Shown here: one piece after another, positions 34,702 to 42,890 of the stretch | Numbering within the stretch: the first letter of the stretch is position 1 | Layout: every line of letters starts with the position of its first letter | Source of the DNA: Bacteroidia bacterium | GTDB taxonomy: Bacteria; Bacteroidota; Bacteroidia; NS11-12g; UBA955 | NCBI GenBank assembly: GCA_030158725.1 | Contig: JAOASJ010000025.1 | Coordinates: 1-64,000, forward strand | Reading direction: 5' to 3' | DNA: 64,000 bases | Made by a program: the position numbers and the translations under genes | The notes under the pieces: model-generated | Told to the model about the DNA's origin: nothing | The model's database searches: none | Seen by the model: the letters and a program-made list of their open reading frames with translations, nothing else

Positions 34702-35709
34702 ATGAGTGGAATGAATATAATAATCCCAATGGCTGGCATGGGCAAACGCATGAGGCCTCACACTTTAACAATCCCTAAACCTCTAATCCCTATTGCTGGA
34801 AAGCCAATAGTTCAAAGATTGGTTGAAGATATAGCTGCTGTTTGCAACGACAAAATTAATGAAGTAGCATTCGTCATCGGAGACTTTGGCCATGAAGTAG
34901 AAATGCAATTATTAAGCATTGCAGAAAGTATTGGTGCTGAAGGAAGAATATACTACCAAGATCAAGCCCTTGGAACTGCACATGCTGTAATGTGTGCTAC
35001 TCCATCTTTGACTGGTGAAGTAATTGTTGCTTTTGCAGATACATTGTTCAAAGCTGAATTTGACCTAGATAAATCAGCCGATGGAACCATTTGGGTACAT
35101 AAGGTGGCAAACCCAAGTCAATTTGGTGTCGTAATGTTAGATGAAAACAATAACATTTCTGACTTTATTGAAAAACCTACTGAATTCATTTCTGATTTAG
35201 CAATTATTGGTATTTATTATTTTAAAGATGGCGATAATTTACTAGATGAGATTCAATATTTAGTTGATAATGACATCAAAGAAAAAGGTGAATATCAGCT
35301 TACAAATGCCTTAGAAAACATGAAGAATAAAGGCCTTGTGTTCAGACCAGGCGAGGTTGAAGAATGGCTTGATTGCGGAAATAAAGATGCAACTGTAAAT
35401 ACCAACCAACGTATTTTAGAAATAAAGAAATCTGAATTCGATAATTCTGCAATGAACACTAGCGGTGTAACCGTTATTGAGCCTTGTTTTATTGATGAAG
35501 ATGTTGTTTTAGAAAATTGCACCATTGGACCGCATGTTAGTATTGGAAAAAAGAGCAAAATTAAAAACTCTACTATTTCAAATAGTATCATTCAAACCAA
35601 TTGTGAAATTGAAAATACTTCATTTACAAACAGTTTAATTGGAAACCATGTGTCAATTAAAGGAAATTGTAATGAATTAAGTATTGGCGATTACAGCACA
35701 TTAAATTGA
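34702..35709 (+). CDS. sugar-phosphate nucleotidyltransferase with left-handed beta-helix tail
   Basis: A 335-residue cytoplasmic enzyme of the glucose-1-phosphate nucleotidylyltransferase family. It has the nucleotide-binding signature IIPMAGMGKRMRPHTLTIPKPLIPIAGKP, then DQALGTAHAV and a metal-binding Asp in FADTLF. From about residue 255 a hexapeptide-repeat beta-helix follows (VVLENCTIGPHVSIG, IKNSTISNSII). It makes an NDP-sugar for surface glycans; the exact sugar is unknown. The start could be the ATG at 34702 or the one at 34711 (NIIIPMAGMG). It is part of the envelope cluster, 12 bases after dut. Confidence 0.88.
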   Translation: MSGMNIIIPMAGMGKRMRPHTLTIPKPLIPIAGKPIVQRLVEDIAAVCNDKINEVAFVIGDFGHEVEMQLLSIAESIGAEGRIYYQDQALGTAHAVMCATPSLTGEVIVAFADTLFKAEFDLDKSADGTIWVHKVANPSQFGVVMLDENNNISDFIEKPTEFISDLAIIGIYYFKDGDNLLDEIQYLVDNDIKEKGEYQLTNALENMKNKGLVFRPGEVEEWLDCGNKDATVNTNQRILEIKKSEFDNSAMNTSGVTVIEPCFIDEDVVLENCTIGPHVSIGKKSKIKNSTISNSIIQTNCEIENTSFTNSLIGNHVSIKGNCNELSIGDYSTLN

Positions 35710-35715
35710 TCACCT

Positions 35716-37245
35716 TTGAAAATCAGATTTCATATTGCTTTCATGATTTTTATATCAGGAAGTCTTCTGTTTTCTGAAGGTTGCAAACTACTGCACAAAA
35801 AAAAAGTTAATTCTGATGCTTCAGGAAATACCCGTCAGGTAAATTTTGATGACTACTTTATTGATGCTTGTACACAATTTGGAAATGGAAATTATACTTT
35901 ATCAATAAAAAACCTTGAGAAATGCATAAGCCTTAATCCGAATGAAGCTTCAGTCTATTATCAATTAAGTAAAAATTATTACGAATTATCTGATCAAAAT
36001 CTAAGCCTTCAAAATGCCATTAAGGCCTATAATTTGGCACCAGATAATATCTATTATGGTTTGTGGTATGCAGAAAAATTAAGCACTATTGGAAACTTAA
36101 ATGAGGCCATTAAGGTTCTACAAAAAACATTCTCAAAGAATCCGAAAGATGAGCAAGTCTTAAAAGCCTTGGATGCCCTATTGGTTCGGAATGCAAACCC
36201 AATCCAAGATAGAATTGATTTGTGGCAAAAACACAAATTAAGTGCGGGTTATAAACTTAATTCCGCTCTAAAACTTATTGAATTCTATGTTCAAATAAAA
36301 GATTATTCATCGGCACATTTATTATATGATGAGATTAAAAAAGCAAGTCCTTTAAAATATAAATATTTTGTAGATGATGCCAATCTCTATCTTCAACAAA
36401 ATGATGAAGTACATGCGAATGAGAACTTTGATAAGGCTATTGCTTTGAATCCAACTAACTTCAATCTAAATTATTCCTTATTCAAATTAAAAGCAGCTAA
36501 AAAATTAACATCTGAGGCTAGTAACTATTTAACAAATGCATACTCTGATCCTTTAACAAGTTTGGATATAAAATTAGATGTGTGCAAACAAATTAATAAG
36601 AATTTAATTGAAGATACTTCTTATCTATTCTACCTTAAACCATTGGCTCAAAGCTTGGTTAAATTTTATCCTGAAAACCCAAAAGCCTTAATAGTTGCAG
36701 CTAATTATTTTGAACAGCGTAAATTGTTTAGCGATGCATTAAATTATTATTCAAAAGTAAATGAGCTTAGCCCAGGTATGTATGATGCTTGGCTTGGTGC
36801 ATTAAAAATGTCTTCTGAACTCAAACAGTATAACCAAACTATTGATATCGCAAATACAGCTCTTGAATATTATCCGAATGTTGCTCAAATTTATTTAGAA
36901 GCTTCTATGGCATACATTTCAATCAAAAATTATTCTAAGGCTATTGACTTTGCCAAAAATGGAGTGAGTTTTGCATTTGATCCTAAAGTTAAAAGCCAAT
37001 TACTACTTCAACAAGCAATCGCAAACTTTAAACTTAATCAATTTAAAGACGCGGAAACTAGCCTCAATGAGGCGCTTGTTTTTAACGATAAAGATGCCAA
37101 TATTTTTGACCTTTTAGGCAATGTGAATTATAAACTGAATAACGCTGAGAAAGCTCTTGAATATTGGAAAAAGGCTCAAAGTTTAGGATTGGTTTCCTCA
37201 GTATTAGATAAAAAAATAAAAGATGGTAAATATTTTGAGAATTAA
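35716..37245 (+). CDS. TPR-repeat lipoprotein
   Basis: A 509-residue predicted lipoprotein. A hydrophobic signal (FHIAFMIFISGSLLF) ends in SEGC, then a Lys-rich stretch and about ten to twelve TPR repeats (e.g. YTLSIKNLEKCISLNPNEASVYYQLSKNYYELSD). TPR lipoproteins of this kind act as scaffolds at the outer membrane. The start is a TTG at 35716; an ATG at 35743 also leaves a usable signal, so the first nine residues are uncertain. Its 3' end overlaps the DUF4292 gene by 23 bases, indicating tight coupling. Confidence 0.8.
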   Translation: MKIRFHIAFMIFISGSLLFSEGCKLLHKKKVNSDASGNTRQVNFDDYFIDACTQFGNGNYTLSIKNLEKCISLNPNEASVYYQLSKNYYELSDQNLSLQNAIKAYNLAPDNIYYGLWYAEKLSTIGNLNEAIKVLQKTFSKNPKDEQVLKALDALLVRNANPIQDRIDLWQKHKLSAGYKLNSALKLIEFYVQIKDYSSAHLLYDEIKKASPLKYKYFVDDANLYLQQNDEVHANENFDKAIALNPTNFNLNYSLFKLKAAKKLTSEASNYLTNAYSDPLTSLDIKLDVCKQINKNLIEDTSYLFYLKPLAQSLVKFYPENPKALIVAANYFEQRKLFSDALNYYSKVNELSPGMYDAWLGALKMSSELKQYNQTIDIANTALEYYPNVAQIYLEASMAYISIKNYSKAIDFAKNGVSFAFDPKVKSQLLLQQAIANFKLNQFKDAETSLNEALVFNDKDANIFDLLGNVNYKLNNAEKALEYWKKAQSLGLVSSVLDKKIKDGKYFEN

Positions 37246-38014
37246 GACAATAGGGGTCATTTGTGCAATTATCTTTCTAGCATCATGTGCTAGTAAGAAA
37301 AAAGCTGTTGCGCCTCCTATTGTTAAAATAGAGGTCGATTCTGCTATACACAATCCAACAGCTTCTGATATACTTTCTTTTACCCTAAAACCATGGACTT
37401 ATTTTTCCTCTAAAGTTGATTTTGAATTTAGACAAGATGATGGAAAGAAAATAAATGCAAATGGTAGCATTAGAATGTATAAAGATTCATTGATCTGGGT
37501 TTCTGCTGGAATGTTTGGAATTGAAGGTTATAGAATTTTAATTAACAAGGATTCCGTAATCATTCTGAATAAATTGGAAAAAAAGTACAACATCTATAAA
37601 ACCAGCGAATTTAAAGGTCTGTCAGATGTTCCGTTAACTGTTACTCAAATACAAAATATCATCATTGCAAATCCAATCTATGCTTTAAAACTATACAATA
37701 TTGTGATGCAAAATGATGCCCAAATTTCAATTCAATATCCTCAAGCAAAATATAATACTTCACATAGCTATAAAAAACAATCCTATACAATTGATTCTAG
37801 CAATTTAGTAGATAATTCAAACCCTAATTTTGCTAAAATTACATACTCAGAGTATGCTGTTTTTAATAACCATAATTTCCCAACTTTTACTTCTATCCAA
37901 TCTAAATTTAACAATAAAAATACTGAACTAGAATTAAAATATTCAGATATAGATTTTGAAACTTTACTAAGCTTTCCATGCATAATCCCTTCTTCTTATG
38001 AAAAAGCAAATTAA
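37223..38014 (+). CDS. DUF4292 lipoprotein
   Basis: A 263-residue exported lipoprotein. The signal ends in FLASC (Cys 22), followed by SKKKAVAPP and then a beta-rich domain with the DUF4292 pattern (YFSSKVDFEFRQDDGKKINANGSIRMYKDSLIW, GIEGYRILINKDSV). The family resembles LolA/LolB-like half-barrels and may bind lipids; that is inference from fold. It overlaps both neighbours (23 bases upstream, 17 bases downstream), so the TPR lipoprotein, DUF4292 and EnvC-like proteins should be made together. A TTG at 37235 is an alternative start. Confidence 0.83.
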   Translation: MVNILRIKTIGVICAIIFLASCASKKKAVAPPIVKIEVDSAIHNPTASDILSFTLKPWTYFSSKVDFEFRQDDGKKINANGSIRMYKDSLIWVSAGMFGIEGYRILINKDSVIILNKLEKKYNIYKTSEFKGLSDVPLTVTQIQNIIIANPIYALKLYNIVMQNDAQISIQYPQAKYNTSHSYKKQSYTIDSSNLVDNSNPNFAKITYSEYAVFNNHNFPTFTSIQSKFNNKNTELELKYSDIDFETLLSFPCIIPSSYEKAN

Positions 38015-39269
38015 TAAAATAGCGTTTATTGTTCTTTTCTTTTCTATTGCGCTCAATTCTCTTGGCCAAACTAAAAAAGACCTAGAAAAACAGCGTAAAA
38101 AAACTGAAGAAGAAATAGCGTTGACTAAGAAAATTCTTAAGGAAACTAAGAATAAGAAGCAGCAAAGCATAAGAGAGATTGTAACTATATCCAGATTGAT
38201 TGAGAAAAGAGAAGAATTAATAAATACCATTAACGAAGAAATTGTCTATGTCAACAAAGATGTTGAAGGCAAAAAAAATGATATTGAAATCCTGAACAAT
38301 CAAATTGACTTAGAAAAGAAGAACTATGCTAAAGCGATTGTACAATCATTCAAAAGCAAGAAAGTATATAATAATTCCTTATACCTATTTGCAGCAAAGT
38401 CTTTTAATCAGTTATTTCTTAGATTTAGATTCAGTGCTTACTTAAACGCAGCCCAAGAAAAGTTCTTGTTTAGAATCAATGAAAAAAGAACTGAATTAGA
38501 AAATATTCTTCAAGAATTATTGGGACTAAAAGTTTCAAAAGAAAAATTAGCGAATAATAAGAAATCTGAAGTTAAAGAACTTGAGCAAGATAAAAACGAA
38601 AAAAACAAAGTTGTTGTTGCTCTTACAGGTAAAGAGTCTGAACTAAAAAAGAACTTAGAAAAACAGAAGAAAGCGAAAGAAAATTTAAACGCTCAAATTA
38701 ATGCCATTATAGCAAAAGAGATTGCTGCTGCTAGAAAAAAAGCCATAGACCAAAGGTCATCGACAGCTAATAAGGATGGTAAAAACACGGAGAAAAACGG
38801 TTCACAAACTAAAACAGATCGTAATATTCCTAGTGTAACCCCTGAGGTTAAACAGTTGTCAGATAATTTTGCAGCCAATAAAGGGCGATTGCCTTGGCCA
38901 GTAGAAAAAGGATTCATTAGTGAACGATTTGGATCACATGCACATGAAAAACTTGACCAAGTTACTGTGCAGAACAATGGAATTGATATTCAAGCAAGCA
39001 GAGGCTCAAATGCTAGATGCATTCATAAAGGAACAGTTACTGCGATAATTAACATTCCTGGAATGGGTAAAGCGGTTATTGTAAATCATGGCGAATACTA
39101 TACAGTTTATTCTAAATTAAAAGATGTAAGTGTCAGCCAAGGACAAACAGTAACACTAAAACAAGTAATTGGTAGCATAGCCGAAGACGAAGATGGAGCA
39201 ACCGAAATTCATTTTGAAATTTGGTTTAATCAAGATAAACAAAACCCTGAGCTATGGCTCGCAAAATAA
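37998..39269 (+). CDS. EnvC-like murein hydrolase activator with inactive LytM domain
   Basis: A 423-residue exported protein. After a signal peptide (NKIAFIVLFFSIALNSLGQ) come about 220 residues of charged coiled coil, a Ser/Lys/Thr-rich linker and a C-terminal M23/LytM domain (about 290-420). The usual zinc ligands are replaced: the first His position reads N-N-G-I-D, the Y-x-H-L position reads VYSKLKD, and only the last His remains in EIHFEIW. This is the pattern of EnvC-type activators, which open amidases rather than cutting peptidoglycan. It probably acts at the division septum; FtsX is also encoded in this window. Confidence 0.87.
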   Translation: MKKQINKIAFIVLFFSIALNSLGQTKKDLEKQRKKTEEEIALTKKILKETKNKKQQSIREIVTISRLIEKREELINTINEEIVYVNKDVEGKKNDIEILNNQIDLEKKNYAKAIVQSFKSKKVYNNSLYLFAAKSFNQLFLRFRFSAYLNAAQEKFLFRINEKRTELENILQELLGLKVSKEKLANNKKSEVKELEQDKNEKNKVVVALTGKESELKKNLEKQKKAKENLNAQINAIIAKEIAAARKKAIDQRSSTANKDGKNTEKNGSQTKTDRNIPSVTPEVKQLSDNFAANKGRLPWPVEKGFISERFGSHAHEKLDQVTVQNNGIDIQASRGSNARCIHKGTVTAIINIPGMGKAVIVNHGEYYTVYSKLKDVSVSQGQTVTLKQVIGSIAEDEDGATEIHFEIWFNQDKQNPELWLAK

Positions 39270-39270
39270 A

Positions 39271-40128
39271 ATGGAATTAAAAGAAATTAAAACCGTAGGA
39301 ATAGCAGGAGCTGGAACCATGGGTGCTGGAATTGCTCTAGTTTGTGCTCAAGCCAGTTTTAAAGTCATATTATTTGATATTAACCAAACTGTGTTAGATT
39401 CTGCTCAAAAATCGAATTTAAGCATCTTAAACAAAATGCTTGAATCTTCAAGAATTGACCAAAATTTGTACAATTCAACTTTAGATAATATTACCTATAG
39501 TAGCGATATTTCAAATTTAAAATCTGACTTAATAATAGAAGCAATTATTGAAAAACCAGAAATTAAAATATCTCTATTTCAGCAACTTATAGATTTGAAT
39601 GGCATTGATACTATCTATGCAACCAATACATCATCTATTCCAATTACTCAAATTGCAGCTGGAATTAGCTTACCCCAAAATTTAGTCGGAATCCACTTCT
39701 TTAATCCTGCACACATTATGAAATTAGTTGAGGTTATTAAAGGGGCAAAAACAGATCAAAAAATTGTAGATCAGTCTGTAAATTTCGTGAAATCACTAAA
39801 AAAACAACCTGTTGTTGCTGCTGATGCTCCAGGGTTTATCGTCAATAGAATCGCTAGACTTTATTACGTTGAGTCATTAAAAGCATTGGAAGAAAATGTA
39901 TGTGATTTTGAAACTTTAGACAAAGTAATGGAATCGAGTGGTTTTAAAATGGGGCCTTTTAAATTGATGGACCTGATTGGTGTTGATACAAACTACTCGG
40001 TAACAGAAAGCCAATTTAAATTATTTAACTTCGAAGCACGTTTTAGACCTAGCAGAATACAAAAACAAAAAGTAGAGGCTGGTTTGCATGGAAGAAAAAC
40101 AAAAGGAGGATTTTACAACTATGAATAA
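39271..40128 (+). CDS. 3-hydroxyacyl-CoA (3-hydroxybutyryl-CoA) dehydrogenase
   Basis: A 285-residue NAD-dependent cytoplasmic dehydrogenase. N-terminal Rossmann motif GAGTMGAGIALVCAQ, then NTSSIPITQIA, VGIHFFNPAHIMKLVEVI (catalytic His with its Glu) and a C-terminal helical domain with APGFIVNRIARLYYVESLKAL and GLHGRKTKGGFYNY. It oxidises 3-hydroxyacyl-CoA to 3-oxoacyl-CoA in fatty acid or butanoate metabolism. The frame is open to 39193, but the ATG at 39271, one base after the EnvC-like stop, gives the usual N-terminus. It overlaps the next gene by eight bases. Confidence 0.92.
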   Translation: MELKEIKTVGIAGAGTMGAGIALVCAQASFKVILFDINQTVLDSAQKSNLSILNKMLESSRIDQNLYNSTLDNITYSSDISNLKSDLIIEAIIEKPEIKISLFQQLIDLNGIDTIYATNTSSIPITQIAAGISLPQNLVGIHFFNPAHIMKLVEVIKGAKTDQKIVDQSVNFVKSLKKQPVVAADAPGFIVNRIARLYYVESLKALEENVCDFETLDKVMESSGFKMGPFKLMDLIGVDTNYSVTESQFKLFNFEARFRPSRIQKQKVEAGLHGRKTKGGFYNYE

Positions 40129-40567
40129 ATTATTAATTTTAATACTAAGCTTGGCAATATTTGCCTCTTGTCAAAAAAACAATATAAACAACGACCCAAT
40201 CGCTGATGTTCCTGTTAATATAACCATCAATATGGCACTTCCATCATACAGCCATTTGCTCAATGAGGGAACATTTGTATACGAAAGTGGAGGTGTAAAA
40301 GGCGTTGTTGTTGTGCATTACCAAAACGATGAGTTTTATGCTTTTGATAGGGCCTGTAGTTTTCAACCGAGTACTTCTTGCGCAAAAATTGAGGTAGATA
40401 GTGCTTTCATGGTGTTTAGATGTGGGTCAACCCAAACCAGCGGATTTGAAAAATGTTGTGACTCAAAATTCTTTATGAATGGCCAAGTCCTTAATGGTCC
40501 TGCAACTTTTGGACTAAAACAGTATCAAGTTATCAAGAATGGGACGGAATTGTCTATTAAAAATTAA
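40121..40567 (+). CDS. Rieske-fold lipoprotein without cluster His ligands
   Basis: A 148-residue lipoprotein (signal LLILILSLAIFASC, Cys 14). The later part resembles a Rieske domain: VVVHYQNDEFYAFDRACSF, then CCDSKFFMNGQVLNGPATFGLKQYQV. The GPA...L..Y ending and the CC-x-S-x-F segment are typical. However, the two His that normally bind the [2Fe-2S] cluster (C-x-H and C-x-x-H) are absent; four other Cys lie in this region. Cluster binding is therefore doubtful. It is co-translated with the dehydrogenase gene through an eight-base overlap, although the compartments differ. Confidence 0.65.
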   Translation: MNKLLILILSLAIFASCQKNNINNDPIADVPVNITINMALPSYSHLLNEGTFVYESGGVKGVVVVHYQNDEFYAFDRACSFQPSTSCAKIEVDSAFMVFRCGSTQTSGFEKCCDSKFFMNGQVLNGPATFGLKQYQVIKNGTELSIKN

Positions 40568-40608
40568 AAAAAATTTAAAAAAATTCTTTCTAAAGTAAAA
40601 CCTTTTTA

Positions 40609-40616
40609 TATATTTG
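40609..40616 (+). promoter_or_regulatory. -7 box (TATATTTG) for the OmpA gene
   Basis: Perfect TAnnTTTG following an A/T-rich upstream tract (40561-40610). The leader is about 33 bases, longer than for most genes here, which fits a strongly expressed gene. Confidence 0.6.
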
Positions 40617-40654
40617 TCGGGTTATATCAACAAATCACTATTAAAAAGCAGCTT

Positions 40655-42190
40655 ATGATAAAGAGAAAATTACTAGTTACTATCATTGCATTCTTGTCTG
40701 TTAATCAGGCTTTTTCGCAATCTGCAGAGAGAAGACTTGGAATAGAAATCAACGGTGGAATTAATGAATACCAAGGTGATCTAGGATCTGCCTTGTTCTT
40801 TGCTAGAAAGCCTAATTACCAAGGAATTGGAGCCTCTATCAGTTATTACTTAACACCAAACATTGACCTTTCATTCTTCGGATCAGGTGGTGATGTTGGA
40901 TATTTTACAGCGCTTCCATATGTTGACCCTGAGTTTAAATATGTTCAATTCAGAACAAATCTTGCTACTGTTAATGGTGGAATTCGTTTCAAATTTTTAA
41001 AAGACAAACCTTTTACTCCATATATCATGTTGGGATTAGGTGGTGTATATTTACATAGCAATGTAAGCCGCGACCCTAATTCATATACTGGTGCTGCGGG
41101 TAATGCTGCTGCAGGTTTTGGTTTCCAATTTAATGTTAACGAAAAATTCGGTATTAGATTACAATCAATGTTCAACTATACCTTCAATGACATTTGGGAT
41201 GGTGAACCTTATGCTTACCTAACGCACACAAGAAACAAAAACAATGATTTGTTCGCATTTCACTCTTTAGGTTTCTTCTATAACCTTCCATATGGCGATG
41301 CTTCAATGGGTGGTGTTTCTCAAAAAGACAAAGACAAAGATGGTGTGCCTGATGCACTTGACAAATGTCCAAAAACTCAACCTTGGGAGCTACCTGTTAA
41401 CGAAGAAGGTTGCCCTAAAGATTCTGATTTGGATTCAATACCTGATTTCAAAGATTCTTGCCCATTCAACTTTGGTCCACGTAAATTCAATGGTTGCCCA
41501 GATAAAGACAACGATGGTATAATTGATAGCAAAGACCGTTGCCCTGAAAAAGCAGGTCCTGTAGAATTCCAAGGTTGCCCTGATACTGATGGTGATGGTA
41601 TCTTAGATATTGAAGATGCTTGTCCAACTGTAAAAGGTCCTAAAGAATACAATGGTTGCCCTGATTCAGATGGTGATGGTATCGAAGACAAAAAAGACAA
41701 ATGTCCAAATGTTGCTGGTGCTAAAGAAGGTGAAGGTTGCCCTGACTCTGATGGTGATGGTGTATATGACAACAGAGACGTTTGTCCTAAAGTTGCTGGT
41801 CCATCAACAAACAAAGGTTGCCCTGAAATCAAACAAGAAGTAGTTCAAAAAATTGCTTTAGCTGCTAAAGGAATCAACTTTGAAACAGGAAGTGATGTAA
41901 TTAAAGCTGAGTCATATGATGATTTAGATGCTTTGGTGAAAATCTTAAATGAATACCCTGAAGCTAACGTTTCTATTGATGGTCATACCGACAATGTAGG
42001 TGATCCTGCTAAAAACAAAGAATTATCACAAAAACGTGCAAACGCTGTAATGGCATACTTAATCAACAAAGGCGTATCTGCAATGAGATTAACTGCAACT
42101 GGTTATGGTGATTCTCAACCAATTGCTGATAACAAAACCAAACCTGGTCAAGCTAAAAACAGAAGAGTTGACTTCAAGTTAACTTACTAA
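40655..42190 (+). CDS. OmpA-family outer-membrane protein with thrombospondin type-3 repeats
   Basis: A 511-residue outer-membrane protein. Order: signal peptide (to AFSQ), an N-terminal beta-barrel (about 25-215), six calcium-binding TSP3 repeats (about 225-392; units such as DSDGDGVYDNRDVCP with GCP joints), and a peptidoglycan-binding OmpA domain (about 400-511; INFETGSDVI, IDGHTDNVGDPAKN, LSQKRANAV, GYGDSQPIADN). It links the outer membrane to the cell wall. Repetitive, uniform codon use, a long A-tract upstream and a strong terminator suggest high expression. Confidence 0.94.
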   Translation: MIKRKLLVTIIAFLSVNQAFSQSAERRLGIEINGGINEYQGDLGSALFFARKPNYQGIGASISYYLTPNIDLSFFGSGGDVGYFTALPYVDPEFKYVQFRTNLATVNGGIRFKFLKDKPFTPYIMLGLGGVYLHSNVSRDPNSYTGAAGNAAAGFGFQFNVNEKFGIRLQSMFNYTFNDIWDGEPYAYLTHTRNKNNDLFAFHSLGFFYNLPYGDASMGGVSQKDKDKDGVPDALDKCPKTQPWELPVNEEGCPKDSDLDSIPDFKDSCPFNFGPRKFNGCPDKDNDGIIDSKDRCPEKAGPVEFQGCPDTDGDGILDIEDACPTVKGPKEYNGCPDSDGDGIEDKKDKCPNVAGAKEGEGCPDSDGDGVYDNRDVCPKVAGPSTNKGCPEIKQEVVQKIALAAKGINFETGSDVIKAESYDDLDALVKILNEYPEANVSIDGHTDNVGDPAKNKELSQKRANAVMAYLINKGVSAMRLTATGYGDSQPIADNKTKPGQAKNRRVDFKLTY

Positions 42191-42210
42191 TTCTAGTTAT
42201 TACAATATTG

Positions 42211-42241
42211 AAAAGGCAGGATATTAATCCTGCCTTTTTTT
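42211..42241 (+). terminator. intrinsic terminator of the OmpA gene
   Basis: Perfect 12-bp stem AAAAGGCAGGAT / ATCCTGCCTTTT with loop ATTA, running directly into a T-run. The strongest terminator in the window. Confidence 0.92.
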
Positions 42242-42454
42242 ATGCCTTAATTTTTAATGATTATCAATCACAGATAATGCTTTAATTATATCTGTACTTA
42301 TCTTGTTTTTGATAATGTATAATTTCAATAAATGAATGCTAGATTCAAATCGAATTAAACATCACAATAAACATTCCTCTAAAACTTGATTTAGTTGGCC
42401 CTAAGTGCACTTTTGGATTCAAACCTTACAGACTATCAAGAACAAATAGAATAT

Positions 42455-42475
42455 CCTTAAATAGAAGATTTAAGG
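42455..42475. repeat. 8-bp inverted repeat
   Basis: CCTTAAAT (42455-42462) and ATTTAAGG (42468-42475) are exact reverse complements around a five-base loop. There is no T-run on the + strand; it lies just beyond the minus-strand terminator. Confidence 0.5.
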
Positions 42476-42480
42476 CATAA

Positions 42481-42510
42481 AAAAAGCCCCTATCATTTGA
42501 TAGAGGCTTT
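42481..42510 (-). terminator. intrinsic terminator of the Cys/Lys-rich peptide gene
   Basis: On the minus strand AAAGCCTCTATCA pairs with TGATAGGGGCTTT (one G-U pair, loop AAT region) and is followed by a T-run (A-run just left of 42486 on +). It lies 18 bases beyond the stop codon. Confidence 0.85.
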
Positions 42511-42527
42511 AATAATATTTTTAGCTA

Positions 42528-42854
42528 TTAATCTTTCTTTGTAGCAGCGTCTGTTTTCTTTTTGCAACAAGCAGAACCTTCTGATTTATCTTTATCGCAA
42601 GAACTTGAAGCTTCTTTTTTGCAACAAGACTTTTTAGCACATTTTTTTTCAGTTGATGCCGTAGTAGATTTCTTTGCAGTACTGTCATTTGTTACAACTG
42701 CAGGAGTTGATGCTTGATCAGCCGCTGGTTTAGCTACTTCAATTATAGATTTAGGCTTAGAATTAGTAGTAGTATTACCTGCTGCATTATCTTGGGCGCT
42801 AGCAGCAAAAGATAAGCCAGCTATTAGAGCGATACTTAGAATTAACTTTTTCAT
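42528..42854 (-). CDS. small exported Cys/Lys-rich protein
   Basis: A 108-residue secreted protein with a clean signal peptide (KKLILSIALIAGLSFAASAQ). The mature part has a Thr/Ser/Ala-rich disordered linker and then about 45 residues packed with Lys and seven Cys in the pattern KKCAKKSCCKK...SSCDKDK...ACCKKK. Paired Cys (CC) and many charged residues suggest metal binding or disulfide cross-linking, but I recognise no family. It is flanked by its own terminator and lies 36 bases after psd, so it may be read from the gdh-psd transcript or a weak local promoter. Confidence 0.6.
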   Translation of the reverse strand: MKKLILSIALIAGLSFAASAQDNAAGNTTTNSKPKSIIEVAKPAADQASTPAVVTNDSTAKKSTTASTEKKCAKKSCCKKEASSSCDKDKSEGSACCKKKTDAATKKD

Positions 42855-42890
42855 TTTATTTAATATTTTATATTTTAATTAGGTCAAAAA

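Larger units (their letters stand above)
42191..42527. other. 337-base intergenic region with three hairpins
   Basis: Between the convergent OmpA and Cys/Lys-rich peptide genes lie two intrinsic terminators (42211-42241 for + and 42481-42510 for -) and an extra small hairpin at 42455-42475. The ~210 bases between 42242 and 42454 contain only very short frames and no promoter box I can support. Confidence 0.65.

Noticed and set aside
37998-39269. Reading the LytM domain as an active peptidoglycan endopeptidase
   Set aside because: Two of the expected zinc-binding His are replaced, so an activator role fits better.
41320-41830. Regularly spaced DNA repeats that could suggest a CRISPR array or tandem repeat locus
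   Set aside because: Units are about 70-78 bases, coding and imperfect; they encode the calcium-binding TSP3 repeats.
41377-41832. A 151-residue minus-strand frame with repeated Ser/Gly/Pro units
   Set aside because: It is the antisense shadow of the OmpA TSP3 repeats.
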